From assembly GCA_018399075.1 (NCBI GenBank), contig CP073763.1, positions 310,001 to 374,000 of the forward strand: a stretch of 64,000 nucleotides of DNA, read 5' to 3'. The notes beneath the pieces were generated by a model. The model ran no database searches, had not been told where the DNA came from, and was given only the letters and a program-made list of their open reading frames with translations. This document shows, one piece after another, positions 16,155 to 25,628 of the stretch. The DNA is from Simkaniaceae bacterium. GTDB taxonomy: Bacteria; Chlamydiota; Chlamydiia; Chlamydiales; Simkaniaceae. The position numbers and the translations under genes are program-made. Each line of letters begins with the position of its first letter. Positions within the stretch are counted from its first letter, which is position 1.

Positions 16155-17948
16155 ATGAAATGGCTTATTTTCTCTCTTCTAGCTTCAGTTAATCTTTTTT
16201 CATTGGAGCCTAATCCTCCTACGTGGCCTGATAATGTCATCGTTCTTAAGGCGGATGATCCTTACGCCCAGGAGAAAGTTGATAAAGTTTTTAGTGAAAA
16301 TGGAGGACATGCAACACAAGCAGGTGAACCAACACCAGGTGAATTTAGTAATGATCGATATGCTATTTTGTTTGAGCCCGGTGTTCATACACTCAATGTG
16401 AATGTTGGTTTTTATACCTCTATTATTGGTCTTGGAAAGGAGCCAAAAGATACAACAATTAGCACAGTGACTTCAGAAAATGGAAATTACTGCTATTTAG
16501 TTGGCGCTCTGGATAATTTTTGGCGCAGTGCTGAAAACTTTTATACGAAACCATCAAAAACATGGAACAATAAAGTCTCTATGCTTTGGGCTGTTTCTCA
16601 AGCGGCTCCCATGCGTCGGGTCTTTGTTGATGGAGACTTATCCCTTTTTGAATATGTCGATTCAACATGCCCAAACCCTAATTATAATGCGGGATTTGCA
16701 AGTGGGGGATTTATGGCTGATTGTCACGTGAATGGTGATGTTTTATCAGGAAGTCAACAACAGTGGCTCACGCGCAATAGTTATATGGGAAGCTGGCCTC
16801 AAGGAAATTGGAATATGGTTTTTGTTGGATGTACAAATGCCCCTCCATCCCATTGCAGTAATAAAAATGGACTTCCGTTTACAACAGTTGTTGAAACCCC
16901 TGTGATCGCGGAAAAACCTTTTATCATGTACGACAATGCTGCAGATCGTTATTACCTAATGGTTCCTAAGCTAGAGAAAAATAAAGTGGGTGGAACGAAG
17001 GATTACGATAACGTTGATCAAATTGATTTTCATAATGTTTATGTCGCTACAGATAAAGATTCTGCAGCAGTGATCAATGGGAAGTTAGCACAGGGTTTAC
17101 ATATCATTTTATGCCCTGGAAACTATACCTTAACTGAAAGTATTCAGGTTACAAAACCTAACACGATTGTCTTAGGAATCGGCTTTCCTACCCTTATTGC
17201 TTCCACAGCTTCTTGCCATGGAGCAACAACACCTAGTCCTTGTATTACTATAGGGAATATTGATGGTGTAAGAATTGCTGGGATCCTACTTCAAGCAGGA
17301 ACGACAGGAATTCCAACACTCCTTGAGTGGGGGCAAAAAGGGTATGCTGGTGATCCCAACAATCCTGGATTTCTTTACGATTGTTTTGCAAGAGTTGGAG
17401 GACCTTATGATCCAGCGACACATCCAGTTGGAGCAGATCAGATGGTTGTCATCAATAACGGCAATGTGATTGGGGATAATTTATGGCTCTGGCGCGCAGA
17501 CCATACTGTTGCAGGCATCGTTTACAATGGAGATAATCCTTGTTCAACAGCAATTCAGGTCAATGGTGATGATGTAACCATTTACGGTCTTGCTTCTGAA
17601 CATACCTTAGGAAATCTGACTGAGTGGAATGGAGAAAATGGAAATGTTTATTTCTATCAATCCGAATACCCCTACGATGTTAATACTTCTTATGCTGGTA
17701 TTTCCTATAAAGTGGCTGATACTGTGCAAAACCACCATGCGTGGGGTGTTGGTGTTTATAGCTACTTTAGGGATCATCCTGTCAATGCTAAGACAGGAAT
17801 TCAAACGCCCACTGGAAGTGGTATTCACTTCACAAACTCCCTTTCTGTTTTCCTTAACGGAAAAGGGCAAATTGCTCATGTGATCAACGATAGCGGAGAT
17901 CCAGTCACTCATGTGAATGATCAAAGCTATGTCTGTGAATTTCCTTAA
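16155..17948 (+). CDS. secreted right-handed beta-helix protein
   Basis: 597 residues with a signal peptide (residues 1-16, cleaved near F-S-L-E) and a strong TAAGGAG ribosome site. Two segments of pectate-lyase-like helix are visible: an N-terminal one (Y-A-I-L-F-E-P-G-V-H, Y-T-S-I-I-G-L-G) and a second after residue 310 (L-A-Q-G-L-H-I-I-L-C-P-G-N-Y, V-L-G-I-G-F-P-T-L). Later W-R-A-D-H and cysteine pairs occur. I recognise the overall pattern from proteins labelled glycosyl-hydrolase-like or 'adenylyl cyclase' in fungi, where no cyclase activity is evident; a glycan-active enzyme is the likelier reading. Stop overlaps the convergent rtcB by 4 bp. Confidence 0.7.
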   Translation: MKWLIFSLLASVNLFSLEPNPPTWPDNVIVLKADDPYAQEKVDKVFSENGGHATQAGEPTPGEFSNDRYAILFEPGVHTLNVNVGFYTSIIGLGKEPKDTTISTVTSENGNYCYLVGALDNFWRSAENFYTKPSKTWNNKVSMLWAVSQAAPMRRVFVDGDLSLFEYVDSTCPNPNYNAGFASGGFMADCHVNGDVLSGSQQQWLTRNSYMGSWPQGNWNMVFVGCTNAPPSHCSNKNGLPFTTVVETPVIAEKPFIMYDNAADRYYLMVPKLEKNKVGGTKDYDNVDQIDFHNVYVATDKDSAAVINGKLAQGLHIILCPGNYTLTESIQVTKPNTIVLGIGFPTLIASTASCHGATTPSPCITIGNIDGVRIAGILLQAGTTGIPTLLEWGQKGYAGDPNNPGFLYDCFARVGGPYDPATHPVGADQMVVINNGNVIGDNLWLWRADHTVAGIVYNGDNPCSTAIQVNGDDVTIYGLASEHTLGNLTEWNGENGNVYFYQSEYPYDVNTSYAGISYKVADTVQNHHAWGVGVYSYFRDHPVNAKTGIQTPTGSGIHFTNSLSVFLNGKGQIAHVINDSGDPVTHVNDQSYVCEFP

Positions 17949-19360
17949 CCCTTAAGGACAAGATGAGGACGGAGGCGGGCAACTCGCTTAGCGAGCCCCG
18001 CTTCTTCAACCGCTTCAGTCACTGTATCAACATTTTTGTAAGCATCAGGCATCTCTTCGGCAATTGTGCGAGAGGATGTGGCCTTAACGATGACATCTTG
18101 TTTTCGCATATATTGAATCAGATCTTTTCCAGACCAAGACTTTAGAGATTGAACGCGACTTCGTGCGCGCCCCGCACCATGACAGGAGCTGCAGAAAGTG
18201 AGGGGATTTCCTTGTCCGACTAGAAGGTAGCTAGCCCGACCCATGTCACCAGGTACGAGAACAGGTTGACCTGTTTTCTTAAAAAGAGTCATGAGCTCTT
18301 CTGCGCCGGGACCATAGGCGCGCGTTGCCCCTTTTCGGTGAACGCAAACTTTTTTTCCATTGTGTGTTTCAAACTTAGCAATATTGTGGCAGACGTCATA
18401 AAGGAGGCGCACCTCTTCTGGATTGATAGAGAAGGTTTGTTGAAAAGCAAGGCGTACTTCATGGAGAATTTGTTGCCTGTTGTTAAAAGCAAAGTTTGCA
18501 GCTGTTGCCATTCCTGCGAAGTAATTTTTTCCATCAGGACTATTTAGAGGAGCTGCAACAAGTTGTTTATCAGGTAGATTTTTATGGTATTCTTTTTTAA
18601 TGAACAGATTGAGTGTGTCTTGGCAAACCTGATGACCAAAACCGCGCGAACCAGAATGAATCAGCGCGTAAGTTAATCCCTTTTCAACATTCCATTCCTT
18701 AGCGATAGCAGTAAGAAGTATTTCATCAATTTGCCCAATCTCAACAAAATGATTGCCCGACCCGATCGTTCCCAATTGGTCAGCCCCCCGTTCTTTTGCA
18801 TGGCTTGACACACATGAAAGATCAGCCCCAGAAATGCAGCCGTGACTTTCCGTATGGTCTAAATCTTGGGCAAATCCAAACCCCTGTTCGATCGACCATT
18901 TAGCCCCTTTGGTAGCGAGCGTTTGATAGTCTTTATCAGAGAGCTTTTTCTTTCCTCTTTGGCCCCGTCCCACACCTGAAGGGACAAGGGAATAGATCTT
19001 GTTAATAAGGTCTTCTTTTTGCTTATCGGTGATTTCCTTAAAGGGAATAGGAATGAGCGCTAAACGAACGCCGCAGTTAATATCATACCCAACGCCACCT
19101 GGACTGATGACCCCTTCCTCTGCATCCATGGCAGCAACTCCACCAATAGGAAATCCATAGCCCCAGTGAATATCAGGCATTGCGATACTATGGCCAACAA
19201 TGCCTGGAAGATGGGCAACATTTTTCACCTGTTCAAGGGGACGTTCGATTTCCATTTCATTGATCAACGCTTCAGTTGCAATTAACAGCCCTGGAACATA
19301 CATCCCCTCTTCTTGAGGAACGAGATAAGTGGCTGGGCCAATTTTTTCCAAGTTAGACAT
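17945..19360 (-). CDS. rtcB: RNA-splicing ligase RtcB
   Basis: 471 residues, full length. The enzyme joins 2',3'-cyclic phosphate or 3'-phosphate RNA ends to 5'-hydroxyl ends using GTP and Mn. Metal ligands are visible: G-G-V-G-Y-D-I-N-C-G-V-R at 88-99 (Asp and Cys), G-S-G-N-H-F-V-E-I, and H-S-G-S-R-G-F-G-H. The guanylylated histidine lies in C-S-S-C-H-G-A-G-R near residue 395. The gene overlaps the preceding LigT-archease gene by 8 bp, so the ligase and its activation factor are made together. Likely role: repair of tRNA or rRNA cut by ribotoxins. Confidence 0.95.
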   Translation of the reverse strand: MSNLEKIGPATYLVPQEEGMYVPGLLIATEALINEMEIERPLEQVKNVAHLPGIVGHSIAMPDIHWGYGFPIGGVAAMDAEEGVISPGGVGYDINCGVRLALIPIPFKEITDKQKEDLINKIYSLVPSGVGRGQRGKKKLSDKDYQTLATKGAKWSIEQGFGFAQDLDHTESHGCISGADLSCVSSHAKERGADQLGTIGSGNHFVEIGQIDEILLTAIAKEWNVEKGLTYALIHSGSRGFGHQVCQDTLNLFIKKEYHKNLPDKQLVAAPLNSPDGKNYFAGMATAANFAFNNRQQILHEVRLAFQQTFSINPEEVRLLYDVCHNIAKFETHNGKKVCVHRKGATRAYGPGAEELMTLFKKTGQPVLVPGDMGRASYLLVGQGNPLTFCSSCHGAGRARSRVQSLKSWSGKDLIQYMRKQDVIVKATSSRTIAEEMPDAYKNVDTVTEAVEEAGLAKRVARLRPHLVLKG

Positions 19361-20171
19361 CGACGATCATCTCCCATGTAAGAATTTCCTCTTCTTTAAC
19401 ATCGCCATGAAAGCTTACTGCTTTGAAAGGGGTTCCAATCTCCCGATCACCATGAGTGACGATCTCATTGAGTTTCATGATAACTTCCTCTAAACTACCA
19501 ACCTCTCCCTCGCTATCAAGATAAGGAACAAGCTCAGGACACTCAAAAGCTAGAGCCATCTGTGCATGGCGGTAAAGCTGCTTGACAGTCTCTCCATGAA
19601 TCCGAAAGGCAATATCTGCCACATGCTCAAACTCCTCAAAAGGAGAAGCGAGCTTATGACTCCAAATCGGTTCATAATTTAAGTTGCCTAAACTTTCATA
19701 AAGATGGAGGTGACGTGTTACATAGGGAAGGGAGCAAAACGCTTTTTCCCATTCCCCCTTATCAAAAGGACTTCTTGCAAGTGTTGTATGATTTAAAAAA
19801 GGACGCTCTTGAATCCGGTATCCCGTACCTCTAAAAAACTCCGTCAGCGCATCCGAATAAGGGGTCAATAGATCTTTACCCAAAGGCTTCCCTCTCCATG
19901 CAACAACGCGGGGATGATTTTCTGGCAAAAACAAGCAAGCATCAAAAGTTCCGGCGGTGCCTACTTTAAATGAAGGCTTCGGCAACTCATCCATCAACCC
20001 CATGACTTTTTCAAATGAAGTCTCTCCTAAAAATGCAATTGTAATGTGACGCTGCCCAATTTGAAGCATGCGACCCTTTGGCAAACGTTCAGGCCAAGGA
20101 GAGTCCACTTCGAATCCAAAAAATAACCGCTTTTGATCGTTCATCATATTTTTGCCATTTACTTTCTTCAA
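19353..20171 (-). CDS. 2'-5' RNA ligase-like (LigT/2H) phosphoesterase fused to archease
   Basis: 272 residues. Residues about 13-172 are a 2H phosphoesterase: the two catalytic motifs are H-I-T at 42-44 and H-T-T at 128-130, each on the expected strand, as in LigT/ThpR, which acts on 2',3'-cyclic phosphates. Residues about 178-272 are archease: F-E-H-V-A-D-I-A-F (metal ligand Asp186), the helix V-K-Q-L-Y-R-H-A-Q-M-A-L, then K-A-V-S-F-H near 250 and the end W-E-M-I-V-D-V. Archease speeds guanylylation and turnover of RtcB, which is encoded next (8-bp overlap). The fusion thus joins an RNA-end-processing enzyme to a ligase activator. The archease part is slightly shorter than the stand-alone protein (about 95 versus 140 residues). 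Start could also be one of the Met at residues 9-10. Confidence 0.85.
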   Translation of the reverse strand: MKKVNGKNMMNDQKRLFFGFEVDSPWPERLPKGRMLQIGQRHITIAFLGETSFEKVMGLMDELPKPSFKVGTAGTFDACLFLPENHPRVVAWRGKPLGKDLLTPYSDALTEFFRGTGYRIQERPFLNHTTLARSPFDKGEWEKAFCSLPYVTRHLHLYESLGNLNYEPIWSHKLASPFEEFEHVADIAFRIHGETVKQLYRHAQMALAFECPELVPYLDSEGEVGSLEEVIMKLNEIVTHGDREIGTPFKAVSFHGDVKEEEILTWEMIVDV

Positions 20172-20267
20172 AAGTAATCGAAACAGGAAACGAGTGCAAC
20201 ATCATTTAGTTGAAAAAAATAAAATTTCAAATTACATTTTTACCGTTTGCAAAAAAGGAACGACTTA

Positions 20268-23200
20268 ATGAGAAAGTTATTTCTTCTTATCTTTTTTCAA
20301 AGCGCTATTTGGTCATTACAAAATGATCCTTATGAATTAGCAGCTTTCGGAGGAGAACCATCATCAATTATTGGAGGATGTGTCAGTGCTATTTCTGGAG
20401 ATTATTTTTTTTCTGAAGATGTTTTAGTAGTAAAAGGCTATGAGCCGATTCATTTACAAAATCGTTATATTAGTAGGAAAGGAGACTTGCCTCTTGGAGG
20501 TTGGAATTTTTGGGGAAATCACATCGTTGCTCAGCTGCATGTAATGATGTCACCAATGGGTAAGGCTTATCACTTGGAGCTTCCAGATAGGTCTGGAGTT
20601 AAACTTGTTTATTCAGACAATTTAATGAGCTCTTCTAAGAAAGAGAGATTTCGATTTAATTTGATTGGAGCTCCAGGTGGATTAACTAATTGTTCAAGAG
20701 GACAGATAGGAGCGCGTCTTAATTTGAAAAATAATCGCGTTTATCGCGATTCACATGATCTTAAGCAAATTATTGTTGATAGTGCTGATGGTTCAAAACG
20801 ATGTTATCGATGTAAGGAATCTTTAAAATTCGAAGAACCCCTAAAAGGATTAAAATTAGATCAAAAAACAGTTCCTTTTTATCTTTCATGGGAGATTCTC
20901 CCAAATGGAAATCGAATTAAATATAAATATGTTCAAATCCATGGAACATGGTTACTAGAATCCATTACAACCAAATCAAGTGATGGAAAACAAGTCTTTG
21001 CATGGGTGAGATTCGAGTATAACTACCCAGACAGAGAACACCTTTTTTGGATTAAATCTATTACGAGCGATAATCAAGTATTAGAATACTCCCTTGATCC
21101 CCACCAGAAAAACAATGGAACACGCTTTTGGTTATTAAAAAACGTTTTGAGTCCCAGCAAACCCAATGAATCATATCATTACTTGAAAGGGAAAAAGTCT
21201 GGAATATTTCTTTGTGAAAAGACTTTGCCTGATGGAAGACGGGAAAAAATTGATTACAATATTAAAAACCCTGAAGACTCAAACTATAAAAGCGTAACAG
21301 CTCTTCAGCGCCCCTTAGGAGAAGGTGCTAATTTACGTGATGCATTTCAAATACACTATGCCCCTGGAAAATATAATAAAAAAGGGGGACATACAAATGC
21401 ATTTGATGCTGAGGGTAACTTAACACAATATCATTACGACAAAAATTTTATGCTCACATCTCTAAAGAGATTCAGCGGGAGTGATAACCTCTTTTCCGAA
21501 GAGCTATTTCATTGGCATGATGTAAGCTCTAGCAAAGGGAATTGGATCCAGGGAAAAACACTATTAAATGATTTAGGGCAGCCTCTCTTTGCCTATTTGT
21601 ATCACTATGACGATAAAGGAAATGTTGTTCAGGAAGATTTCTGGGGGGACCTTACCGGGCAGGAGAGAAAACTTATTCGGAATGGAAATCATCTCCCCCA
21701 TACACAGGAGGGGGAATGCTATTTTGTAAAGCGGGCTTTTCATTCGAATAACCTTCTGTTTCGAGAAGTATGGCCTAATGGTTTAATGGAAGAATATCAT
21801 TATCATGGAGGAACAGATCTTCTTTATGCAAAGTTTAGTTATGAAGGAAACTGCATAAAAAAAAGACAGTTTTTCCTCTATGAGGGCAGTATTTTAGTCG
21901 AAGAAATCATCGATGATGGATCAACTCAAGATATTCATAATGTTCAAGAGGTGACACAACGGCTAATTAAAAAGATTACTCCTAGACGTCATCAACCTTT
22001 TTACGGCTTTCCTAAGGAAATTGAAGAGAAATATTATGATCTAAACTCTCGCCAAGAGATTCTCCTTAGAAAGCAGGTTATTGATTACGATTCAAAAGGT
22101 CTCGTTAGTCAGATTACCCACTATGATCGGAAAGGGAGAAAACGGTACGATCTAACATATTCCTATGATGGAAAGGGGCGACTTATTTCCCAGACCGATC
22201 CTCTTAAGAGAGTTCGGACAATTCAACATGACCAAAATAATAACCCTTTAGTTGAAGATGATCCCAATGAAGCGTTTGCGTTCCATCATCGATTTGATTT
22301 TTCTAATCGTCCAATTGAAAGCATAAAAATTGCAAATACAGGTGAACAAAAAAAGATTCAAAATCGTTTCAACTTGCTCAATCAAAAAAAAGAAGAAATT
22401 GATGAGCAAGGAAATATCACACGCTATGAATATGATCCCTTTGGCCATGTCACAAAAGTAACGCTTCCTCCTGTTTTTGATGAAAAGGGCAATGAAAAAA
22501 TCCCAGTCATTCAGAAAGAGTATAATGCACTTGGGCAAGTTAGTTTAGAGATAGATGCAGAAGAAAATAAAAGGGAGTATTTCTATACAAGTCGAGGGAA
22601 ACCATATCGAATTATTCATCCCGATGGAACAGAAGAAAGGATGACCTATACTCTTGAAGGGGAAGTTAAAAAACATATTTCTCCTGAAGGCGTCGAAACA
22701 CACTTTACCTATGATTATCAAAATCGAATAACATCTAAAAAAATTATCAAAGGAAATGTTCTTTCTGAAGAAAAGTATGTTTACAATACTTTTCACTTAA
22801 TCGAAAAAATTGCTCCTGATAACGTTTCAACCCATTTTTCTTATGATGGTGCAGGTCGAAAAACAAAAGAAAAGGTAGAAGGACGCATCACTTTATTTTC
22901 TTATGATAGTTTAGGGCGCTTAGTAAAAGTTAAACAAGTTATCGATAATGAAAATGCACAAGTTATTTTAAAAAAGTATGATCTTTTAGATCGTGTCATT
23001 CAAGAATTAGAACTGGATGACAAGGGTAATCTTTTTGGTTTCACGCATTATACCTATGATGAATATAGCAATAACGCCGTTGTAAAAAAAGAAGTTCATG
23101 TGGGGAATGCATTTCATTTTTTTGAATATGACTGTTTTAGAAGACTTATAAAAGAAGTTAACCCAGTTGGTGATGAAACAACGATCACATATAACGACCA

Positions 23201-25628
23201 TTTTAAAGACAAAAATAGTCAAACGGTTATTCAAAAAATAGCAGTTGATCCCAAAGGGCATCAAACAGTAGAAACCTTTAATAATCATGGGGCTATTTCA
23301 ACTCTTGAAAACCTTAATAAAGAGGGAAAACTCCTTCTACGAGAGAGCTTCTATTACAACTTAAATGGAAAAAAGATTCGGCAAGTTAGTAAGCTTTTTG
23401 ATCCCGATAAAATTATTATTAAAACTTGGAAGTATGATTCATTAGGGAGGGTTATTGAACTTAATGAATCAAATGAAAAAATTACTCTCTATCATTATTC
23501 TCCAGATGGTCATCTTATAAAGCTTATTAAACCCGATGGTGTTGTCATTTCCTATGGTTATGATGGATTGGGGAGACAAACTTCAACCCAAACTTCTGAT
23601 GGAACCTGCCACTATTCCTTAGAGTATGACAAAATGGGCAATGTGACGCAGTCTGTAGATCACCTTACCGACCGAATGACCAAAAGAACTTATAATCATT
23701 TTGGAGACCTTCTCCACGAAACACTTGGTAATAAAATCTATCTTAAAAGAGCCTATGACTCGTTAAGCCGGTGCGTGGAACTCCAGTTTCCCGATGAATC
23801 TAAGGTCTTATATCTCTATGATCCCTATCATTTAATAAGTGTAAAGCGGTTTGACTCATTCGGTGTTGAATGTTACGAACATACGTATGATCAATACGAT
23901 CATAGTCATAATCTAATTAGTGAGTTTCATCCTGGATCGCTAGGCCCTGCTTTTCATCAAATTGATCTTATGAGTAGACGTATTCAAACAGATGCAATCT
24001 ACTCAACAGAAAAGATAGTAGAAATAGATCCTAATGGTAATGTTCTAAAATACCATAGGCATTTCAACGATGAAGATGAGATTACAGAATACCAATATGA
24101 TGATCTTGATCAGTTGACGAATGAAACAGGTCGTTTTGCTCACCAATATACTTATGATTCTCACTATAATCGAATTCAAAAAGATGATGCCAATTATGCC
24201 ATCGATACACTTCATCAACTACAATCGACTTCAGATACAAGCTATGAACATGACCCTAATGGAAATCGCATAGCTACACTGAAAGACACTCATGAAGTCC
24301 ATTACTCTTATGATGGTCTCGATCGTCTAACTCAAATACACAGTGGAAATAAAGCCGTAAATTATTCTTATGATTCATGGGGAAGGTGCCTATCTCGAAC
24401 TTACCTTTCACTCCAAGAAGGAGAGTGGTCTCCTACATACACCGAAGACTTTCTATACGATAATCAAAATGAACTCGGAAATTATCCCCATAAAATCCGC
24501 ATCCTCGGCCAAGGAAGAGGAGCTGAAATTGGCGCAGCAATCGCTATCGAAACAGCCGATAATTTCTATGTTCCCTTTCATGATCTATATGGAAACGTCA
24601 TTGCCATTATGAATTGGGATGGCGAATCCATCGAATCCTATCGATTTTCCGCCTTTGGCGAAGAAGAAATTTTCAATAATGATGTTGAAATGGCGCGCTC
24701 CGTCATGAATCCCTGGCGGTTTCAGTCTAAAAGGAAAATGGGAGGACTTGTTAATTTTGGCCGTCGCTTTTACGATCCCGAAACCGGTCGATGGCTCTCC
24801 CCAGACCCCAAAGGGTTCAGCGAAGGCCCCAATCTTTATCAATATCTCTTAAATGCTCCTCAATTGCACTTTGACCTCTATGGTGAAGCTGTTCAAAAAT
24901 TGCGTGAAATAGAGCAAATGGAAAAGCAGCTTACTTTTGATCTTGATTTCGAAAAAAGAGCTGGAGGTTCTAAATCAAGAAACTGGGCTTATTATCCAGA
25001 CCGAGACTACTCACAAGTTGCAGACCACCCATTAATCACAGGAAAAAAAGAGATAGGTTTCATAGGAGGAATTAACAATTCTTTTGATGAGCATAAATCA
25101 AATGTGAAGCTTTTATCTAAATATGCTGGGGATTTGCCAATCCATTCTACATACAATGCAACACATGGAATGGTTGACGATATACGTGAAGCCCGCATGG
25201 GGCTTAACCTAATTGCAACTACGCCTGCTGTACTTTCTTACGAAAGAAAATTAAATTTCTTTGGAAAAGCTCCCGATGATTCGGTATACTTTCAGGTAGC
25301 GCATAGCCAAGGAATGATACATGAGGTCACATCGCAACTAATGATGCCGAAAGAATATAGAGATCGAACAGTCTATTTAGGAATTGCTCCAGCTGCTTAC
25401 ATGCCAAGAGGGCTTTGTAAAAACGCTTTTCATTACGAAAGTATTAGAGATGTTGTTCCCTATTTGCAAAAAGCAATAGGGTTAATTGGAAATACTGCTA
25501 ATAATATTTCTATTCTCAAGCCTCACCCTGAAGCAGCATTTTTTGATCATAGCTTTTCAAGCCCAACATTTAAGCCTCAAATTATAAATAAAATAGAAAA
25601 CTATATTGATGAGAAATATGATTATTAG
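20268..25628 (+). CDS. Sec-exported Rhs/YD-repeat protein with a chlamydial hydrolase-like tip
   Basis: 1786 residues from the ATG at 20268 (AAGGA site 8 bases upstream; an upstream TTG at 20247 is less likely). Residues 1-17 form a signal peptide. An N-terminal domain typical of exported Rhs proteins (G-G-C-V-S-A-I-S-G-D-Y) is followed by dozens of YD repeats and the Rhs core end R-R-F-Y-D-P-E-T-G-R-W-L-S-P-D-P near 1500. The tip (about 1540-1786) contains G-G-I-N-N-S, Y-N-A-T-H-G and A-H-S-Q-G with a putative Ser1680 nucleophile, then I-A-P-A-A-Y; I associate this with chlamydial DUF687, an alpha/beta-hydrolase-like family. The immunity-like gene starts inside its last codons. An export signal instead of a T6SS adaptor argues for delivery by another route. 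Confidence 0.85.
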   Translation: MRKLFLLIFFQSAIWSLQNDPYELAAFGGEPSSIIGGCVSAISGDYFFSEDVLVVKGYEPIHLQNRYISRKGDLPLGGWNFWGNHIVAQLHVMMSPMGKAYHLELPDRSGVKLVYSDNLMSSSKKERFRFNLIGAPGGLTNCSRGQIGARLNLKNNRVYRDSHDLKQIIVDSADGSKRCYRCKESLKFEEPLKGLKLDQKTVPFYLSWEILPNGNRIKYKYVQIHGTWLLESITTKSSDGKQVFAWVRFEYNYPDREHLFWIKSITSDNQVLEYSLDPHQKNNGTRFWLLKNVLSPSKPNESYHYLKGKKSGIFLCEKTLPDGRREKIDYNIKNPEDSNYKSVTALQRPLGEGANLRDAFQIHYAPGKYNKKGGHTNAFDAEGNLTQYHYDKNFMLTSLKRFSGSDNLFSEELFHWHDVSSSKGNWIQGKTLLNDLGQPLFAYLYHYDDKGNVVQEDFWGDLTGQERKLIRNGNHLPHTQEGECYFVKRAFHSNNLLFREVWPNGLMEEYHYHGGTDLLYAKFSYEGNCIKKRQFFLYEGSILVEEIIDDGSTQDIHNVQEVTQRLIKKITPRRHQPFYGFPKEIEEKYYDLNSRQEILLRKQVIDYDSKGLVSQITHYDRKGRKRYDLTYSYDGKGRLISQTDPLKRVRTIQHDQNNNPLVEDDPNEAFAFHHRFDFSNRPIESIKIANTGEQKKIQNRFNLLNQKKEEIDEQGNITRYEYDPFGHVTKVTLPPVFDEKGNEKIPVIQKEYNALGQVSLEIDAEENKREYFYTSRGKPYRIIHPDGTEERMTYTLEGEVKKHISPEGVETHFTYDYQNRITSKKIIKGNVLSEEKYVYNTFHLIEKIAPDNVSTHFSYDGAGRKTKEKVEGRITLFSYDSLGRLVKVKQVIDNENAQVILKKYDLLDRVIQELELDDKGNLFGFTHYTYDEYSNNAVVKKEVHVGNAFHFFEYDCFRRLIKEVNPVGDETTITYNDHFKDKNSQTVIQKIAVDPKGHQTVETFNNHGAISTLENLNKEGKLLLRESFYYNLNGKKIRQVSKLFDPDKIIIKTWKYDSLGRVIELNESNEKITLYHYSPDGHLIKLIKPDGVVISYGYDGLGRQTSTQTSDGTCHYSLEYDKMGNVTQSVDHLTDRMTKRTYNHFGDLLHETLGNKIYLKRAYDSLSRCVELQFPDESKVLYLYDPYHLISVKRFDSFGVECYEHTYDQYDHSHNLISEFHPGSLGPAFHQIDLMSRRIQTDAIYSTEKIVEIDPNGNVLKYHRHFNDEDEITEYQYDDLDQLTNETGRFAHQYTYDSHYNRIQKDDANYAIDTLHQLQSTSDTSYEHDPNGNRIATLKDTHEVHYSYDGLDRLTQIHSGNKAVNYSYDSWGRCLSRTYLSLQEGEWSPTYTEDFLYDNQNELGNYPHKIRILGQGRGAEIGAAIAIETADNFYVPFHDLYGNVIAIMNWDGESIESYRFSAFGEEEIFNNDVEMARSVMNPWRFQSKRKMGGLVNFGRRFYDPETGRWLSPDPKGFSEGPNLYQYLLNAPQLHFDLYGEAVQKLREIEQMEKQLTFDLDFEKRAGGSKSRNWAYYPDRDYSQVADHPLITGKKEIGFIGGINNSFDEHKSNVKLLSKYAGDLPIHSTYNATHGMVDDIREARMGLNLIATTPAVLSYERKLNFFGKAPDDSVYFQVAHSQGMIHEVTSQLMMPKEYRDRTVYLGIAPAAYMPRGLCKNAFHYESIRDVVPYLQKAIGLIGNTANNISILKPHPEAAFFDHSFSSPTFKPQIINKIENYIDEKYDY

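Noticed and set aside
20268-25628. CRISPR-like or short tandem DNA repeats in the Rhs gene
   Set aside because: Repetition is at protein level (YD repeats) with variable spacing and sequence; no regularly spaced identical DNA repeats.
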